Below, piece after piece: positions 44,673-54,400 of a stretch of 64,000 nucleotides of DNA; within the stretch, counting starts at the first letter, position 1, and each line of letters opens with the position of its first letter. The notes beneath the pieces were generated by a model. It worked only from the letters and a program-made list of their open reading frames with translations. It ran no database searches and was not told the origin of the DNA. The stretch is from NCBI RefSeq assembly GCF_013602415.1, contig NZ_WPAG02000002.1, positions 4,715,480 through 4,779,479 of the forward strand, read 5' to 3'. The position numbers were made by a program, and so were the translations under genes. The stretch is from Rhodococcus sp. B50. Lineage in GTDB: Bacteria; Actinomycetota; Actinomycetes; Mycobacteriales; Mycobacteriaceae.

Positions 44673-45158
44673 CAACAGGTCGGCGATCTCGGATCCGACC
44701 GCGACGAACGTCTCCTCGTCGCGGCCGATCGGGTCGACGATGTCCTCCGGCCCGGGCGCAGACATCTGCGCCCGGGCCGTCGCCAGTTCTGCGACGGTCT
44801 GCGCTCCGGTGGCCTCGTGCAGCCGGGCGGCCTCACGCAGAGTGAACGTCACGCGCATCCTGCGCGGTGCGAGCTGGATGACCTTGGCCCGGTGCCGCTC
44901 GCTCATCGTGATGATCATGTCGGAGTCCTCCGCGATCTGCGGGGTGATCCGACGCGCGGCGAAACCGTCCGGATCGCCTCCGAGCTGCTGCAACACGAGT
45001 GCCGCGGTGGGTTCCATGCCGTAGCCGACCATCGCCCGGGTGCCGGCGCTGTGCGCCGAGAGATCGTCGCGGCCGACCTCGGCCGCGTACGCGGTGGTGA
45101 GCCTCTCTGCGGTCGGTGATCGGCAGATGTTTCCGGTACACACGTAGAGAATCCGCAT
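44643..45158 (-). CDS. Low-molecular-weight protein tyrosine phosphatase (Wzb-like)
   Basis: This 171-residue enzyme has the active-site loop CTGNICRS at residues 7-14 (CX5RS), directly after the first strand MRILYV. The distal DPIGRDEETF segment supplies the general-acid Asp. It is cytoplasmic and removes phosphate from tyrosine. In polysaccharide loci, Wzb-type members dephosphorylate the BY-kinase, allowing cycling between states. Here it faces the BY-kinase gene tail to tail and overlaps it by 30 bp, which supports that pairing. It is divergent from the Hsp70-like gene, so the two may share a promoter region at 45159-45316. Confidence 0.93.
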   Translation of the reverse strand: MRILYVCTGNICRSPTAERLTTAYAAEVGRDDLSAHSAGTRAMVGYGMEPTAALVLQQLGGDPDGFAARRITPQIAEDSDMIITMSERHRAKVIQLAPRRMRVTFTLREAARLHEATGAQTVAELATARAQMSAPGPEDIVDPIGRDEETFVAVGSEIADLLLPVLAGLRS

Positions 45159-45316
45159 TGCGCGATCCTATGGGAGACGCCGCCGAGGTGCTCGGTCCCG
45201 GTGTACGTCGTCCGAACGGCCCTCGTGACCGGTCGGTAACGTTCTGTACCATCGTCGGTGTTTTCGGGCGCCGGGGGAAGCTACACGGCTGGCGCAACCA
45301 ACGTCGAAGGCGGCTG

Positions 45317-46732
45317 ATGAGTTCTATTCTCGGGGTGACCGTGGGGGAGAGCGCCGTTCGGGTGGTACGGCCGGTGGATCGAACGACTCCGACCGCAGGA
45401 TTCCAGTTCCAGGTGGTCGAGACAGGTAAGGACGATCCGGCGCGTCTGGCTGCCGGCACCCTCGGGGTGCTCTTCCAGACGGGTGTCGCGGGCGACCCGA
45501 TCGAGCGTGTGGGGGTGGTCTACCGCGACCAGGCCCAGGCCGAGCGCCTGCGCGCGGCGATGGCCGTCGAACACATCGACCGGTACCTGCTCGTCTCCGA
45601 ACCCGAGGCCGCGGTCACCTATCTGCAGGCCACCGGAGAACTCGGGAGCAACACCGCAGTCTTCTACGACCTCGGCGACGCCGGACTCACCGTCACCGTC
45701 GTCGATCTCGTCTCCCGGGAAGTGCTCGCCGAACGCACCGACAGCATCGGCGGCCGGGTCTTCGACAACGTCATCCGCGACCACCAGCTCGACACCAACG
45801 GCGTGTGGCGTCCCGACGATCCCGCCACCGACGACGAACTGTCGGCGCAGTGCCGCGAAGCCAAGGAGAAGCTCTCGCAGAGCGACACCGTGGCGGTGCC
45901 GGGCGCTGCGGGGGTCGTGTTCATGTCGCGCGAGACGTTCGACCCGCTCATCGGGCAGTGCGTCGAGTCGTCGGCCCAGTTCGTGCACCAGGTGATCTCC
46001 CGTGCCGGTCGCAACCCCGAGGCGGTGGTCCTGCTCGGCGGCGGTGCGCACATCCCGCTCGTGCAGGAGGTACTGCGCTCGTGGCTCGGCCTGCCCCTGG
46101 TGGTGCCGCACGAGCCCGAACTCGTCCTCGCCAAGGGTGGGGCCATGGCCGCCGCGAAACCGGCCACCTCGCAACCGGTGAGCACCCTCACGCGCATCGT
46201 GCCGGGCCGGCCCCCGTCGACGAGTGCCGACACCGAACAGATCCCGGTCGTCGCCACCGCGGCCGCTGCGCCCCCCGCTACCGCCACCGGTCCGGAGTCT
46301 GCCGACGCGAAGAAGCCGTGGTGGTCGTCGCTGGCCGGTCGCGGTCCGTCGGTCAGCGGCAGGCAGATCTCCGGCGCCGGTATCGCGGGCACGGCCCTCG
46401 CGGTGGTCGCGGTCATCGGCGTGGCGCTGAGCACCGGATTCACCGGTTCCTCCGCCGACGAGTCGAGCCCGACCCAGTCGTACGTCCCGTCCACCACCAG
46501 CGCGCCGCGTCCGAACCCGGCACCGGCGGTGGCTCCCACGCAGGTCACCACGACCACCTCGGCCACCCCGGAACCGATCCCGACGACCTACACGCCGCGC
46601 CCGGTTCCGCCGGCGCCCGAGCCGGAACCCGCGCCGCCGCCGACCATTCCGGGTCTCGGCGTGCCGTTGCCGACGCTGCCGCCGCTGCCGACGATCGAGC
46701 TGCCGCCGCTGCCGCAGATCCGGCTGCCCTGA
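45317..46732 (+). CDS. Membrane-anchored Hsp70-like protein with proline-rich C-terminus
   Basis: The product has 471 residues from ATG 45317, with GAAGG upstream. Residues about 1-300 form an actin-like ATPase domain: ILGVTVGESAVRVV (phosphate-1), VFYDLGDAGLTVTVVD (phosphate-2), GGRVFDNVI and VVLLGGGAHIPLVQEVL (adenosine motif). There is no Hsp70 substrate-binding domain. A disordered linker, a single helix at about 352-374 (AGIAGTALAVVAVIGVAL) and an external Thr/Pro tail ending in LPPLP repeats follow. Such proteins occur in mycobacteria and rhodococci; their role is not settled, and a part in envelope biology is inferred only. It converges with the YibE/F-like gene, 18 bp apart. Confidence 0.82.
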   Translation: MSSILGVTVGESAVRVVRPVDRTTPTAGFQFQVVETGKDDPARLAAGTLGVLFQTGVAGDPIERVGVVYRDQAQAERLRAAMAVEHIDRYLLVSEPEAAVTYLQATGELGSNTAVFYDLGDAGLTVTVVDLVSREVLAERTDSIGGRVFDNVIRDHQLDTNGVWRPDDPATDDELSAQCREAKEKLSQSDTVAVPGAAGVVFMSRETFDPLIGQCVESSAQFVHQVISRAGRNPEAVVLLGGGAHIPLVQEVLRSWLGLPLVVPHEPELVLAKGGAMAAAKPATSQPVSTLTRIVPGRPPSTSADTEQIPVVATAAAAPPATATGPESADAKKPWWSSLAGRGPSVSGRQISGAGIAGTALAVVAVIGVALSTGFTGSSADESSPTQSYVPSTTSAPRPNPAPAVAPTQVTTTTSATPEPIPTTYTPRPVPPAPEPEPAPPPTIPGLGVPLPTLPPLPTIELPPLPQIRLP

Positions 46733-46750
46733 GGTCGCTGAGTCGCCGGG

Positions 46751-48034
46751 TCACGCGCGTCGCGCGTGCCGGCCACCCGTCTGCTGTCCGGGGGCGTCGG
46801 TGCGCGCGAGCACGGCGGCGATCGCCGTGGTGAGCGGCACCGACAAGGTGAGCGCGATGCCGCCCACACACGCGCGGACCACCTCGATGGCCACGGCGTC
46901 ACCGGTGATGACATCGGTGATCGACCGCCCCGCTACCGAGAACAACAGCAGCAACGGCAGCGCGCCGCCCGCATAGGCCAGCACGAGCGTGTAGACGGTG
47001 CTCGCGATGTGGTCGCGGCCCACGCGCATCGCCGCAGAGAAGATGTCCCGGCGCGACGAGTCGGGATCGAGCCCGGCGAGCTCGAACGCCGACGACGCCT
47101 GCGTGATGGTGACGTCGTTGAGCACACCGAGCGAGCCGATGATGAATCCGGCCAGCAGCAGGCCCGAGATCGACACGTGCCCGATGTACAACTGCACATC
47201 GGTGTTCTGCTCCTCCGACAGACCGGTGAGGTTCGTCAACCGGATCGCGACGTAGGACAGCAGGGCCGCGACGACCATCGAGGCGAGGGTGCCGAGCAAC
47301 GCCGAACTCGTCCGCAGATTCACGCCGTGCGCCAGATAGAGCACCGCGTAGAGGATGAGCGCACCGCCGACGAGCGCGACCGGCACGGCGGGTTTGCCGT
47401 CCAGGAGCGCCGGAAGCATGAACACCACCAGCACGCCGAACGCGACGACCAGGCCGATGAGGGCGCGCAGGCCGCGCCACCGGGCGATCGCGACGACGAC
47501 GATCGCGAACGCCGCGACCACCAACGCGAGCGGGAAGCCGCGGGCGTAGTCGTAGAAGGAGTACTGGGTGGTGCCCGTCGGGTCGGTCTGGCGGACGAGG
47601 CGGATCTCGTCGCCGGCCTTCAGCTCGGGCTGGCCCGGACCGGGGATCACCTCGAGGAGTGTCCGGGCGCCGTCGTCGGGCCCGGACTCGATGGCGACGA
47701 TGCTGCGTTCGCAGTCGAAGGTGTTGATCGCGGGCGGGGACGGGTCGCCGGTGAAGACGCGGCCGAAGGACGGGCTTCCGCACGGCCCGGTGTTCTGTTC
47801 CACGACCGTCCCGGCCTCGGTGACGACTGCATCCCCACCGGTGGTCTGGAAGGGAGCGGGGATGTCCACGGAGCGGCTGCTCGGCCACAGCAGTGCGGTG
47901 CCGAGAAGCACCAGGGCGCCGATCGCGGTCAGCAGGCCGACGACGATCTTCGCGGCGATCGGTCCCAAGGGAGCGGGACCTTCGGCCTGTCCGTGGCTGT
48001 GGCCGTGTCCGAGATGGCCGTGTCCGTGATTCAT
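46751..48034 (-). CDS. YibE/F-family membrane protein with histidine-rich N-terminus
   Basis: This 427-residue protein begins MNHGHGHLGHGHSHG, a likely metal-binding stretch. A first helix follows (IVVGLLTAIGALVLLGTALLW), then an external domain of about 110 residues with two cysteines, then seven or so helices. The YibE/F pattern includes YARGFPLALVVAAFAIVV, LLGTLASMVVAALLSYVAI and GSLGVLNDVTITQASSAFEL. Family function is unknown; transport has been proposed. The start is ATG 48034. It may be monocistronic. A DosR-like palindrome lies about 255 bp upstream. Confidence 0.88.
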   Translation of the reverse strand: MNHGHGHLGHGHSHGQAEGPAPLGPIAAKIVVGLLTAIGALVLLGTALLWPSSRSVDIPAPFQTTGGDAVVTEAGTVVEQNTGPCGSPSFGRVFTGDPSPPAINTFDCERSIVAIESGPDDGARTLLEVIPGPGQPELKAGDEIRLVRQTDPTGTTQYSFYDYARGFPLALVVAAFAIVVVAIARWRGLRALIGLVVAFGVLVVFMLPALLDGKPAVPVALVGGALILYAVLYLAHGVNLRTSSALLGTLASMVVAALLSYVAIRLTNLTGLSEEQNTDVQLYIGHVSISGLLLAGFIIGSLGVLNDVTITQASSAFELAGLDPDSSRRDIFSAAMRVGRDHIASTVYTLVLAYAGGALPLLLLFSVAGRSITDVITGDAVAIEVVRACVGGIALTLSVPLTTAIAAVLARTDAPGQQTGGRHARRA

Positions 48035-48364
48035 CAGGACAGGCTAGCCAAGAGGCGGGAGAGAGTTGGGCTGGTGGTGGCGGGGAGCAGGGGGGGTGTC
48101 CCCGCCACCGTCACCTGATCTCGCACAGGGGGGATGGCGATCGATCAGGGAGCCCGGCACCGTGCGTAGTGCGTAGTGCCATAAGACAAATTACTGGTTC
48201 CGACCCCGACTTGGGGAGGGGTTGACATGTGTCGATGGTCACGAATCCGACAAACTGTCCGATCGGGCAGGTGCCACGTGCCCTCAGGCAGGGACTTTGG
48301 TCCCGAAAACCCCGAAGTCACCATCCGGTAACGATCTGGTCCCCGGGTTCGAAATGTCCCTTAC
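48035..48364. other. Intergenic region upstream of the YibE/F-like gene
   Basis: About 330 bp without a credible gene on either strand. The only structure I see is the DosR-like palindrome at 48288-48307. Promoter elements for the leftward YibE/F-like gene are expected here but not identified. Confidence 0.6.
48288..48307. promoter_or_regulatory. DosR/DevR-like palindrome, site C
   Basis: The core GGGACTTTGGTCCC at 48291-48304 matches 13 of 14 positions of the DosR core GGGACTWWAGTCCC, and GAA follows as in the consensus. Flanks are the same as site A. The nearest downstream start is the YibE/F-like gene. Confidence 0.45.
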
Positions 48365-49621
48365 CTACTGTTTGTAGGACGAAAGGAAGTTCCCGATCCG
48401 CTCGATCGCCACCGCGAGATCACGCGCCCACGGCAACGTGACGATCCGCAGATGGTCGTGGTTCGGCCAGTTGAAGCCCGTGCCCTGGGTGACGAGGATG
48501 CGCTCCTGCAACAGCAGATCCTGCACGAGCTTCTCGTCGTCGTGGATGTCGTAGACCTCCGGATCGAGCCGTGGGAAGGCGTAGAGCGCACCCCGCGGCT
48601 TCACGCAGCTCACGCCCGGGATCGCATTGAGCCGCTCCCATGCCACGTCGCGCTGCTCGAGCAGACGCCCGCCGGGCAGCACGAGATCCTCGATGCTCTG
48701 ATAACCGCCGAGTGCGACCTGGATGGCGTGCTGCGCCGGCACGTTGGGGCACAACCGGGTCGACGCCAGCAGATCGATGCCCTCCAGGAAGCCTGCCGCG
48801 TGGTCCTTCGGTCCGGTGATGACCATCCACCCCGATCGGTAGCCGGCGACGCGGTAGGCCTTCGACAGCCCGTTGTAGGTCAGGCAGAGCAGATCGGGAG
48901 CCAGCGAGGCCAAGGAGATGTGCTTCGAGTCGTCGTACAGGATCTTGTCGTAGATCTCGTCGGCGAGCAGCAACAACTGGTGCTTGCGCGCGAGCCGCAC
49001 GATCCCCTCGAGGACCTCGTGCGAGTACACGGCGCCCGTCGGGTTGTTCGGGTTGATCACCACGATCGCCTTGGTGCGTTCGGTGATCTTGGACTCGATG
49101 TCGTCGAGGTCCGGGTTCCAGTCGTTGGTCTCGTCGCACAGGTAGTGCACGGGAGTGCCACCGGCGAGCGAGGTCATCGCCGTCCACAACGGATAGTCGG
49201 GTGCCGGGATGAGCACCTCGTCTCCGTCGTCGAGCAGGGCCTGCATGGTGATGGTGATGAGCTCGGAGACGCCGTTGCCCAGGTAGACGTCGTTGATGTC
49301 GAACTTGGGGAAGCGCGGCACGAGCTCGTAGCGCGTGACGATCGCGCGACGGGCGGAGGCGATGCCCTTGGACTCCGAGTAGCCCTGCGCGTGGGGCAGC
49401 GCCGCGATCATGTCCTGCACGATCGTGTCGGGCGCTTCGAATCCGAACGGCGCGGGGTTGCCGATGTTGAGCTTGAGGATGCGATGCCCCTCGGCCTCGA
49501 GCCGCGCGGCGTGAGCGTGCACCGGCCCGCGGATCTCGTAGAGCACGTTCTGGAGCTTCGACGACTGCTCGAGCCGACGGCTGATGTGATGGTGAAGTTG
49601 GCCTTGCTCCTCGGTAGTCAC
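48365..49621 (-). CDS. PLP-dependent aminotransferase, AlaA/AspC type
   Basis: This fold-type I class I aminotransferase of 418 residues is very close in pattern to E. coli AlaA and the mycobacterial AspC-named homologue. YSESKGIASARRAI and YLGNGVSELITITMQALLDDGDEVLIPAPDYPLW form the cofactor and substrate region. VINPNNPTGAVYS holds the conserved Asn-Pro-Asn-Asn-Pro-Thr-Gly. ADEIYDKILYD contributes the Asp that binds the pyridine nitrogen. The Schiff-base lysine is in TYNGLSKAYRVAGYRSGW. It probably interconverts pyruvate and alanine with glutamate. Start is GTG 49621. It is divergent from the cold-shock gene. Confidence 0.92.
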   Translation of the reverse strand: MTTEEQGQLHHHISRRLEQSSKLQNVLYEIRGPVHAHAARLEAEGHRILKLNIGNPAPFGFEAPDTIVQDMIAALPHAQGYSESKGIASARRAIVTRYELVPRFPKFDINDVYLGNGVSELITITMQALLDDGDEVLIPAPDYPLWTAMTSLAGGTPVHYLCDETNDWNPDLDDIESKITERTKAIVVINPNNPTGAVYSHEVLEGIVRLARKHQLLLLADEIYDKILYDDSKHISLASLAPDLLCLTYNGLSKAYRVAGYRSGWMVITGPKDHAAGFLEGIDLLASTRLCPNVPAQHAIQVALGGYQSIEDLVLPGGRLLEQRDVAWERLNAIPGVSCVKPRGALYAFPRLDPEVYDIHDDEKLVQDLLLQERILVTQGTGFNWPNHDHLRIVTLPWARDLAVAIERIGNFLSSYKQ

Positions 49622-49787
49622 GGGTTACATCGTGCCACCGTGCTGCAACACGATTTCATCCGCGTTTTGTCGGTTGCGGTAACGAGTTGGGAAACAAGGC
49701 GCGACGAATGTCCGGATCAATGCGATGATCGAGGTCCATCTAGGCTCCACGTCGGGGTGACGTGGGGGAATGCAAGGAGCAAGTGGT

Positions 49788-49991
49788 ATGGCGCAGGGCA
49801 CCGTCAAGTGGTTCAACGCGGAAAAGGGCTTCGGCTTCATCGAGCAGGATGGTGGGGGAGCAGACGTTTTCGTCCATTACTCCGAAATCCAGGGCTCGGG
49901 CTTCAAGTCCCTGGACGAGGGAGCACGAGTCGAGTTCGAGATCGGCCAGGGTCAGAAGGGCCCGCAGGCTCAGGGTGTGCGCGCCATCTAG
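49788..49991 (+). CDS. cspA: Cold-shock-domain RNA-binding protein
   Basis: This is a 67-residue OB-fold protein. It begins MAQGTVKWFNAEKGFGFIE, where KGFGFI is RNP1, and DVFVHYSEI is RNP2; both bind single-stranded RNA or DNA. Length and ending (GPQAQGV) are normal for the CspA family. It acts as an RNA chaperone or antiterminator in the cytoplasm. AAGGAG lies 8 nt before ATG 49788; the longer open frame from 49770 would skip this site. A terminator 26 nt beyond the stop makes it a single-gene unit. The 160-nt stretch before the start may carry a 5' leader, but I see no clear structure. Confidence 0.95.
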   Translation: MAQGTVKWFNAEKGFGFIEQDGGGADVFVHYSEIQGSGFKSLDEGARVEFEIGQGQKGPQAQGVRAI

Positions 49992-50016
49992 GTCGCACAC
50001 TTTCGGATTCCCGCGT

Positions 50017-50051
50017 ACGACGGCGTCGCACTTTTCGTGCGGCGCCGTCGT
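50017..50051 (+). terminator. Terminator after the cold-shock gene
   Basis: A 15-bp stem (50017-50031 with 50037-50051) contains one G-T wobble and a TTTTC loop. It separates the cold-shock transcript from alkB, so alkB needs its own promoter between 50052 and 50200. Confidence 0.75.
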
Positions 50052-50203
50052 CGTGTGCCGTCCGCCACACACGGCACCACTGGTCCTACCGGTCGGTAAG
50101 TGCAGCTTGTAGGGTGTATCCGGGTCGTGGGGTTACAGTTTGTTTCCTCCGGTGTCGAGGGTATTCGTACCGGACGGTTGTTCTTCCTGGGGGATGGGTG
50201 TTT

Positions 50204-51376
50204 GTGGATTCGGCGACTCCTCGCAGCGCGACGTACGATCGATGGACCGACCCCAGGAAACACCTCTGGCTGTACGGACTCGTCGTCCCTCTGAGCCCGT
50301 TCCTCGCCTACCTGCTCGTCGAACACCTGAAGTTCGGCGTCTTCTGGGCTGCAGGTGCACTGATCATCGCCGTCATCTGCCCGCTGGTGGACGCCTTCGC
50401 GCGACTGGACACGAGCAATCCGCCCGAAAGCATGATGCGGACGCTCGAGAACGACCGGTACTACCGCTACTGCACCTACCTTTACCTCCCGCTGCAATAT
50501 GCGGGCCTGGCCTTCGGGTGCTGGATGTGGGTGTCGCAGCCCATGGGCGGCGCCGAACGGTTCGCGATGGCCGCCACACTCGGCATCGTCGGCGGTGTCG
50601 GGATCAACGCGGCGCACGAGCTCGGGCACAAACGCACCACCATCGAGCGGCGCCTCGCGAAGATCGCTCTCGCCCAGTCGTTCTACGGCCACTTCTACGT
50701 CGAACACAATCGTGGGCACCACGCGCGCGTCGCGACCCCCGAGGACCCGGCCACCGCCCGCATGGGGGAGAGCTACTGGTGTTTCCTTCCCCGCTCGGTG
50801 TTCGGCAGCCTCCGCTCCGCGATCCGCTACGAGAAGGGCCGGCTCGAACGCCGCGGCACGTCGTTCTGGAATCTGCGGCACAACGACATCCTGAACGCGT
50901 GGGCGCTCAGCGTCGTCCTCTTTGCCGTGCTCATCGCGGTGTTCGGCTGGGCGATCACTCCGTGGCTGGTCGTCCAGGCTGTCATGGCCGTCATGTTCCT
51001 CGAGGGCGCCAACTATCTGGAGCATTACGGGCTGCTGCGCGACAAGCGACCCGACGGCGGCTACGAACGCGTCCAGCCCCAGCACAGCTGGAACAGCAAC
51101 CACGTCTGTTCCAACCTGTTCCTCTACAACCTGCAGCGTCACAGCGACCACCATGCCAACCCGCTGCGCCGCTACCAGACCTTGCGGTCGATGCCGCAGG
51201 CGCCGCAGCTACCCGCCGGTTACGCCGTATTGATCATCCTGGCCCTGTTTCCGCCGCTGTGGCGGCGGGTCATGGACCCGCGACTGCTCGATCACTACGG
51301 CCATGATCTGACGCGGATCAACATCCAGCCTGCGAAGCGAGCGGCAATTCGGGCACGATACGGTGGTCGTGTTTAG
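50204..51376 (+). CDS. alkB: Alkane 1-monooxygenase (integral-membrane di-iron hydroxylase)
   Basis: AlkB hydroxylates the terminal carbon of medium-chain alkanes, or related alkyl chains, using O2 and electrons from rubredoxin. The histidine boxes are complete: HELGH at 138-142, HNRGHH at 168-173, NYLEHYGL at 270-277 and LQRHSDHH at 310-317. About six membrane helices are present, and the size of 390 residues is typical. GTG 50204 is used; GTG 50198, two codons earlier, is equally possible behind the GGGGG ribosome site. No rubredoxin, rubredoxin reductase or alkU-type regulator follows, unlike the main rhodococcal alkane operon, so electron partners must be encoded elsewhere. NRPS2 begins 74 nt after the stop on the same strand with no visible terminator, so the two may be co-transcribed. 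Confidence 0.93.
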   Translation: MDSATPRSATYDRWTDPRKHLWLYGLVVPLSPFLAYLLVEHLKFGVFWAAGALIIAVICPLVDAFARLDTSNPPESMMRTLENDRYYRYCTYLYLPLQYAGLAFGCWMWVSQPMGGAERFAMAATLGIVGGVGINAAHELGHKRTTIERRLAKIALAQSFYGHFYVEHNRGHHARVATPEDPATARMGESYWCFLPRSVFGSLRSAIRYEKGRLERRGTSFWNLRHNDILNAWALSVVLFAVLIAVFGWAITPWLVVQAVMAVMFLEGANYLEHYGLLRDKRPDGGYERVQPQHSWNSNHVCSNLFLYNLQRHSDHHANPLRRYQTLRSMPQAPQLPAGYAVLIILALFPPLWRRVMDPRLLDHYGHDLTRINIQPAKRAAIRARYGGRV

Positions 51377-51450
51377 GCGCCGGGTCGGGGAGACCGCGCC
51401 GTTCCTGTGATGCGCACGCCCGTGCGGATCACGCGCGCCCGGGGAGATGA

Positions 51451-54400
51451 GTGGAACAGCAGTATGTGCCTGCAACGTCGCAGGTCGGGGAGGCCCACGG
51501 CGGATTTGCGCTCTCGTCGGCACAGCGAGGAATCTGGTTCGCCCAGCATCTGCTCGGCGACATCCCGCTGACCATCGCTCAGTACGTCGACGTGCGGGGC
51601 GAGTTCGATCCGGAGATCTTCGCCGACGCCGGCGCCGCCACCGCCCGGGAACTGGGCACCGGCATGCTCCGCATCCTCGAGGTCGACGGGCATCCTCGCC
51701 AGGTCATCGACCACACCCTCGAGGACCGCGCCACGATCCTCGACCTGCGCGACGAGGACGATCCCGAAGCAGCGGCGCTCGCCTGGATGCGGGCCGAGTA
51801 CCGCACCCCCCTCGACATGCTCGAGGACCGGTTGATCGTGTGCGCCGTCCTGCGCATCGCCGACGACCGCCATGTCGTCTACACCCGGATCCACCACATC
51901 GCTCTCGACGGTTACGGGGCGACCACCTTCGACACGCGCACCGCCGAGCGCTACACCGCCGCGGTGCAGCACCGTGAGCCGGCCCGCTTCGACGTGAGCC
52001 CGCTGCCGGAGATCGTCGAGGACGAACAGCGCTACCGCGCCTCGCCCCGGTTCGAGAACGACCGCGCCTACTGGGCCGAACGCATCCGCGAGCTGCCGCA
52101 CCCCATCAGCCTCGCCGGACGCGCCGCACCCGTCGGTCCGCACCCCGTCCGGTACAGCGCGCCGCTGCCCGAGCGCGTCGAGGCCGCGATCGACCGGATG
52201 CTCACCGAGCGCGAGAAGCCCACGACCTTCGCGACGGCCGTCGCCGCCGCCTTCGCGGCCTTCCTCGCGCGCGTCACCGGCGAGACCGACGTGGTCCTCA
52301 GCCTCCCGGTCTCGGCGCGCACCACCGTGCGCCTGCGCCGATCCGGCGGCATGGTCTCCAACGTCGTCCCGATCCGTGTCGCCGTCGAACCGGACGGTAC
52401 CCGCGACGACCTGATCGACCGGATGCAGCTCGAATTCACCGGGGCGCTACGTCACCAGCGCTACCGGCACGAGGACATGCGCCGCGACACCGGTTACGGC
52501 AGCACCGATCGCGGCTTCTTCGGGCCCGCGGTCAACGTCATGATGTTCGACCACGAGATCCGTTACGGCGATTCGGTCGGACGCCGGCACGTGCTGAGCA
52601 CCGGCCCGGTCGACGACCTCTCGCTCAACATCTACCCGAGCGCGCCGGGCCAGCCCGCCCACATCGACCTCGAAGCCAACCCCCACCTGTACACGATCGA
52701 CGAACTACGCTCGCACCACACACGATTCGTCGAGTACCTGGCCGAATTCGCCGACTCCGACCGCGCCATCGGGACGCTCCCGGTGCTGCACGACGACGAA
52801 CGCGAGAGCCTCGTCCCGTATCGCGGGCGGCCCGCGCACCCCGCGCGGTTGTTCGCCGACTTCCTCGCCGCCGGCGTGCGCCGCAATCCCGACGGTGTCG
52901 CGATCGTCGACGGCGACCGGCAGGTCACCTACCGCGAACTCGACGACCTCTCCGATCGCATCGCGGCGCAGCTCGTCGACGCCGGGGCCGCCCCGGAGAC
53001 CTTCGTGGCCCTGAGCATGGACCGCAGCGCCGACGCGTTGATCGCGGTGTGGGCGGTCGCGAAGACCGGCGCGGCCTTCGTCCCGATCGACCCGGCGCTT
53101 CCCGGTGATCGGATCGCCTACATGGTTCGTGATTCCGGCGCGCAGCTCGGACTCACCGTGCGCGACCGCTTGATGGACCTGCCGTCCGGGCCCCGCTGGA
53201 TCGCCGTGGACGACCCGATCCCCTCGAGCATCGACGTCGGTGCAGGGCGTTCGCGGGCCGTGCCGGAGAACCCGGCCTACATGATCTACACCTCGGGCTC
53301 CACCGGCACCCCGAAGGGTGTGGTGGTCACCCATCTCGGGCTCGCGACCTTCGCCGCCGACGCCCGCCCCGAGCTCGCCCTGGGCGCCACCTCACGGATG
53401 CTGCGGTTCTCCTCCGCGAGCTTCGACGCGTCGATCTTCGAGATGCTGCAGGCCTTCAGCGCCGGGGCCGCCATGGTCGTGGCGCCGCCCCACGTCCTCG
53501 GCGGCGACGAACTCGTCGACGTCCTGCGCACCCAGCGGGTCACACACATCGTGTCGGCGCCCACCGTGCTCAACACCGTCGACCCCGTCGCGCTCCCCGA
53601 CCTCGAGGCCGTCGTCGTCGGCGGCGACGTGTGCACCGCCGACCTCGTCGAACGATTCGCTCCCACTTGCCGTTTCACCAACAGTTACGGCCCCACCGAG
53701 ACGACGATCGTCGTCACCGCCGGCGAGCCCCTTGCCCCCGGAGACCCGATCACCATCGGCCGTCCCCTCGACGGTGTCGTCGCCGTCGTGCTCGACCGTC
53801 GCCTGCGACCGGTGCCCGTCGGCTTCGTCGGCGAGTTGTATCTCGGCGGACCGGCGCTCGCCCGCGGCTACCATCGCCGTCCCGGGCAGACCGCAGACCG
53901 GTTCGTGGCCAACCCCTTCGACCCCGGAACGCGCCTGTACCGCACCGGCGACGAAGTGCGGTGGACGCCCGACCATCAGCTCGATTTCGTGGGCCGCTCC
54001 GACTTCCAGGTGAAGATCCGCGGTTTCCGCATCGAACTGGGCGAGATCGACAACGCCCTGCTCGACCAGGACGGCGTCGACTTCGCCACGACCGTCGTGC
54101 ACGACAGTGGTAGCTCCGTGGTCCCCGCGTCGTACGTACGTATGGACTCCGGCACGGCTTTCGACATGCAGGCACTGCTCGACGGGGTCGCCCGCGTCCT
54201 GCCGTCCCACATGGTGCCCGCCGCGATCGTCGAACTCGCCGAGATCCCGGTGACCCCCGCCGGCAAGCTCGACCGTGCCGCGCTGCCGGCACCGCAGTTC
54301 GCCACCGCCGAATTCCGTGCCCCGGAGACCGAATCCGAACGCCTCCTCGCCGAGGTGGCTGCCGGACTGCTCGACGTCGAGCGCATCGGCGTGGACGACT

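Noticed and set aside
48452..50197. Long plus-strand frame running into alkB
   Set aside because: Most of it is antisense to the aminotransferase and crosses the cold-shock gene; only the part from about 50204 matches AlkB.
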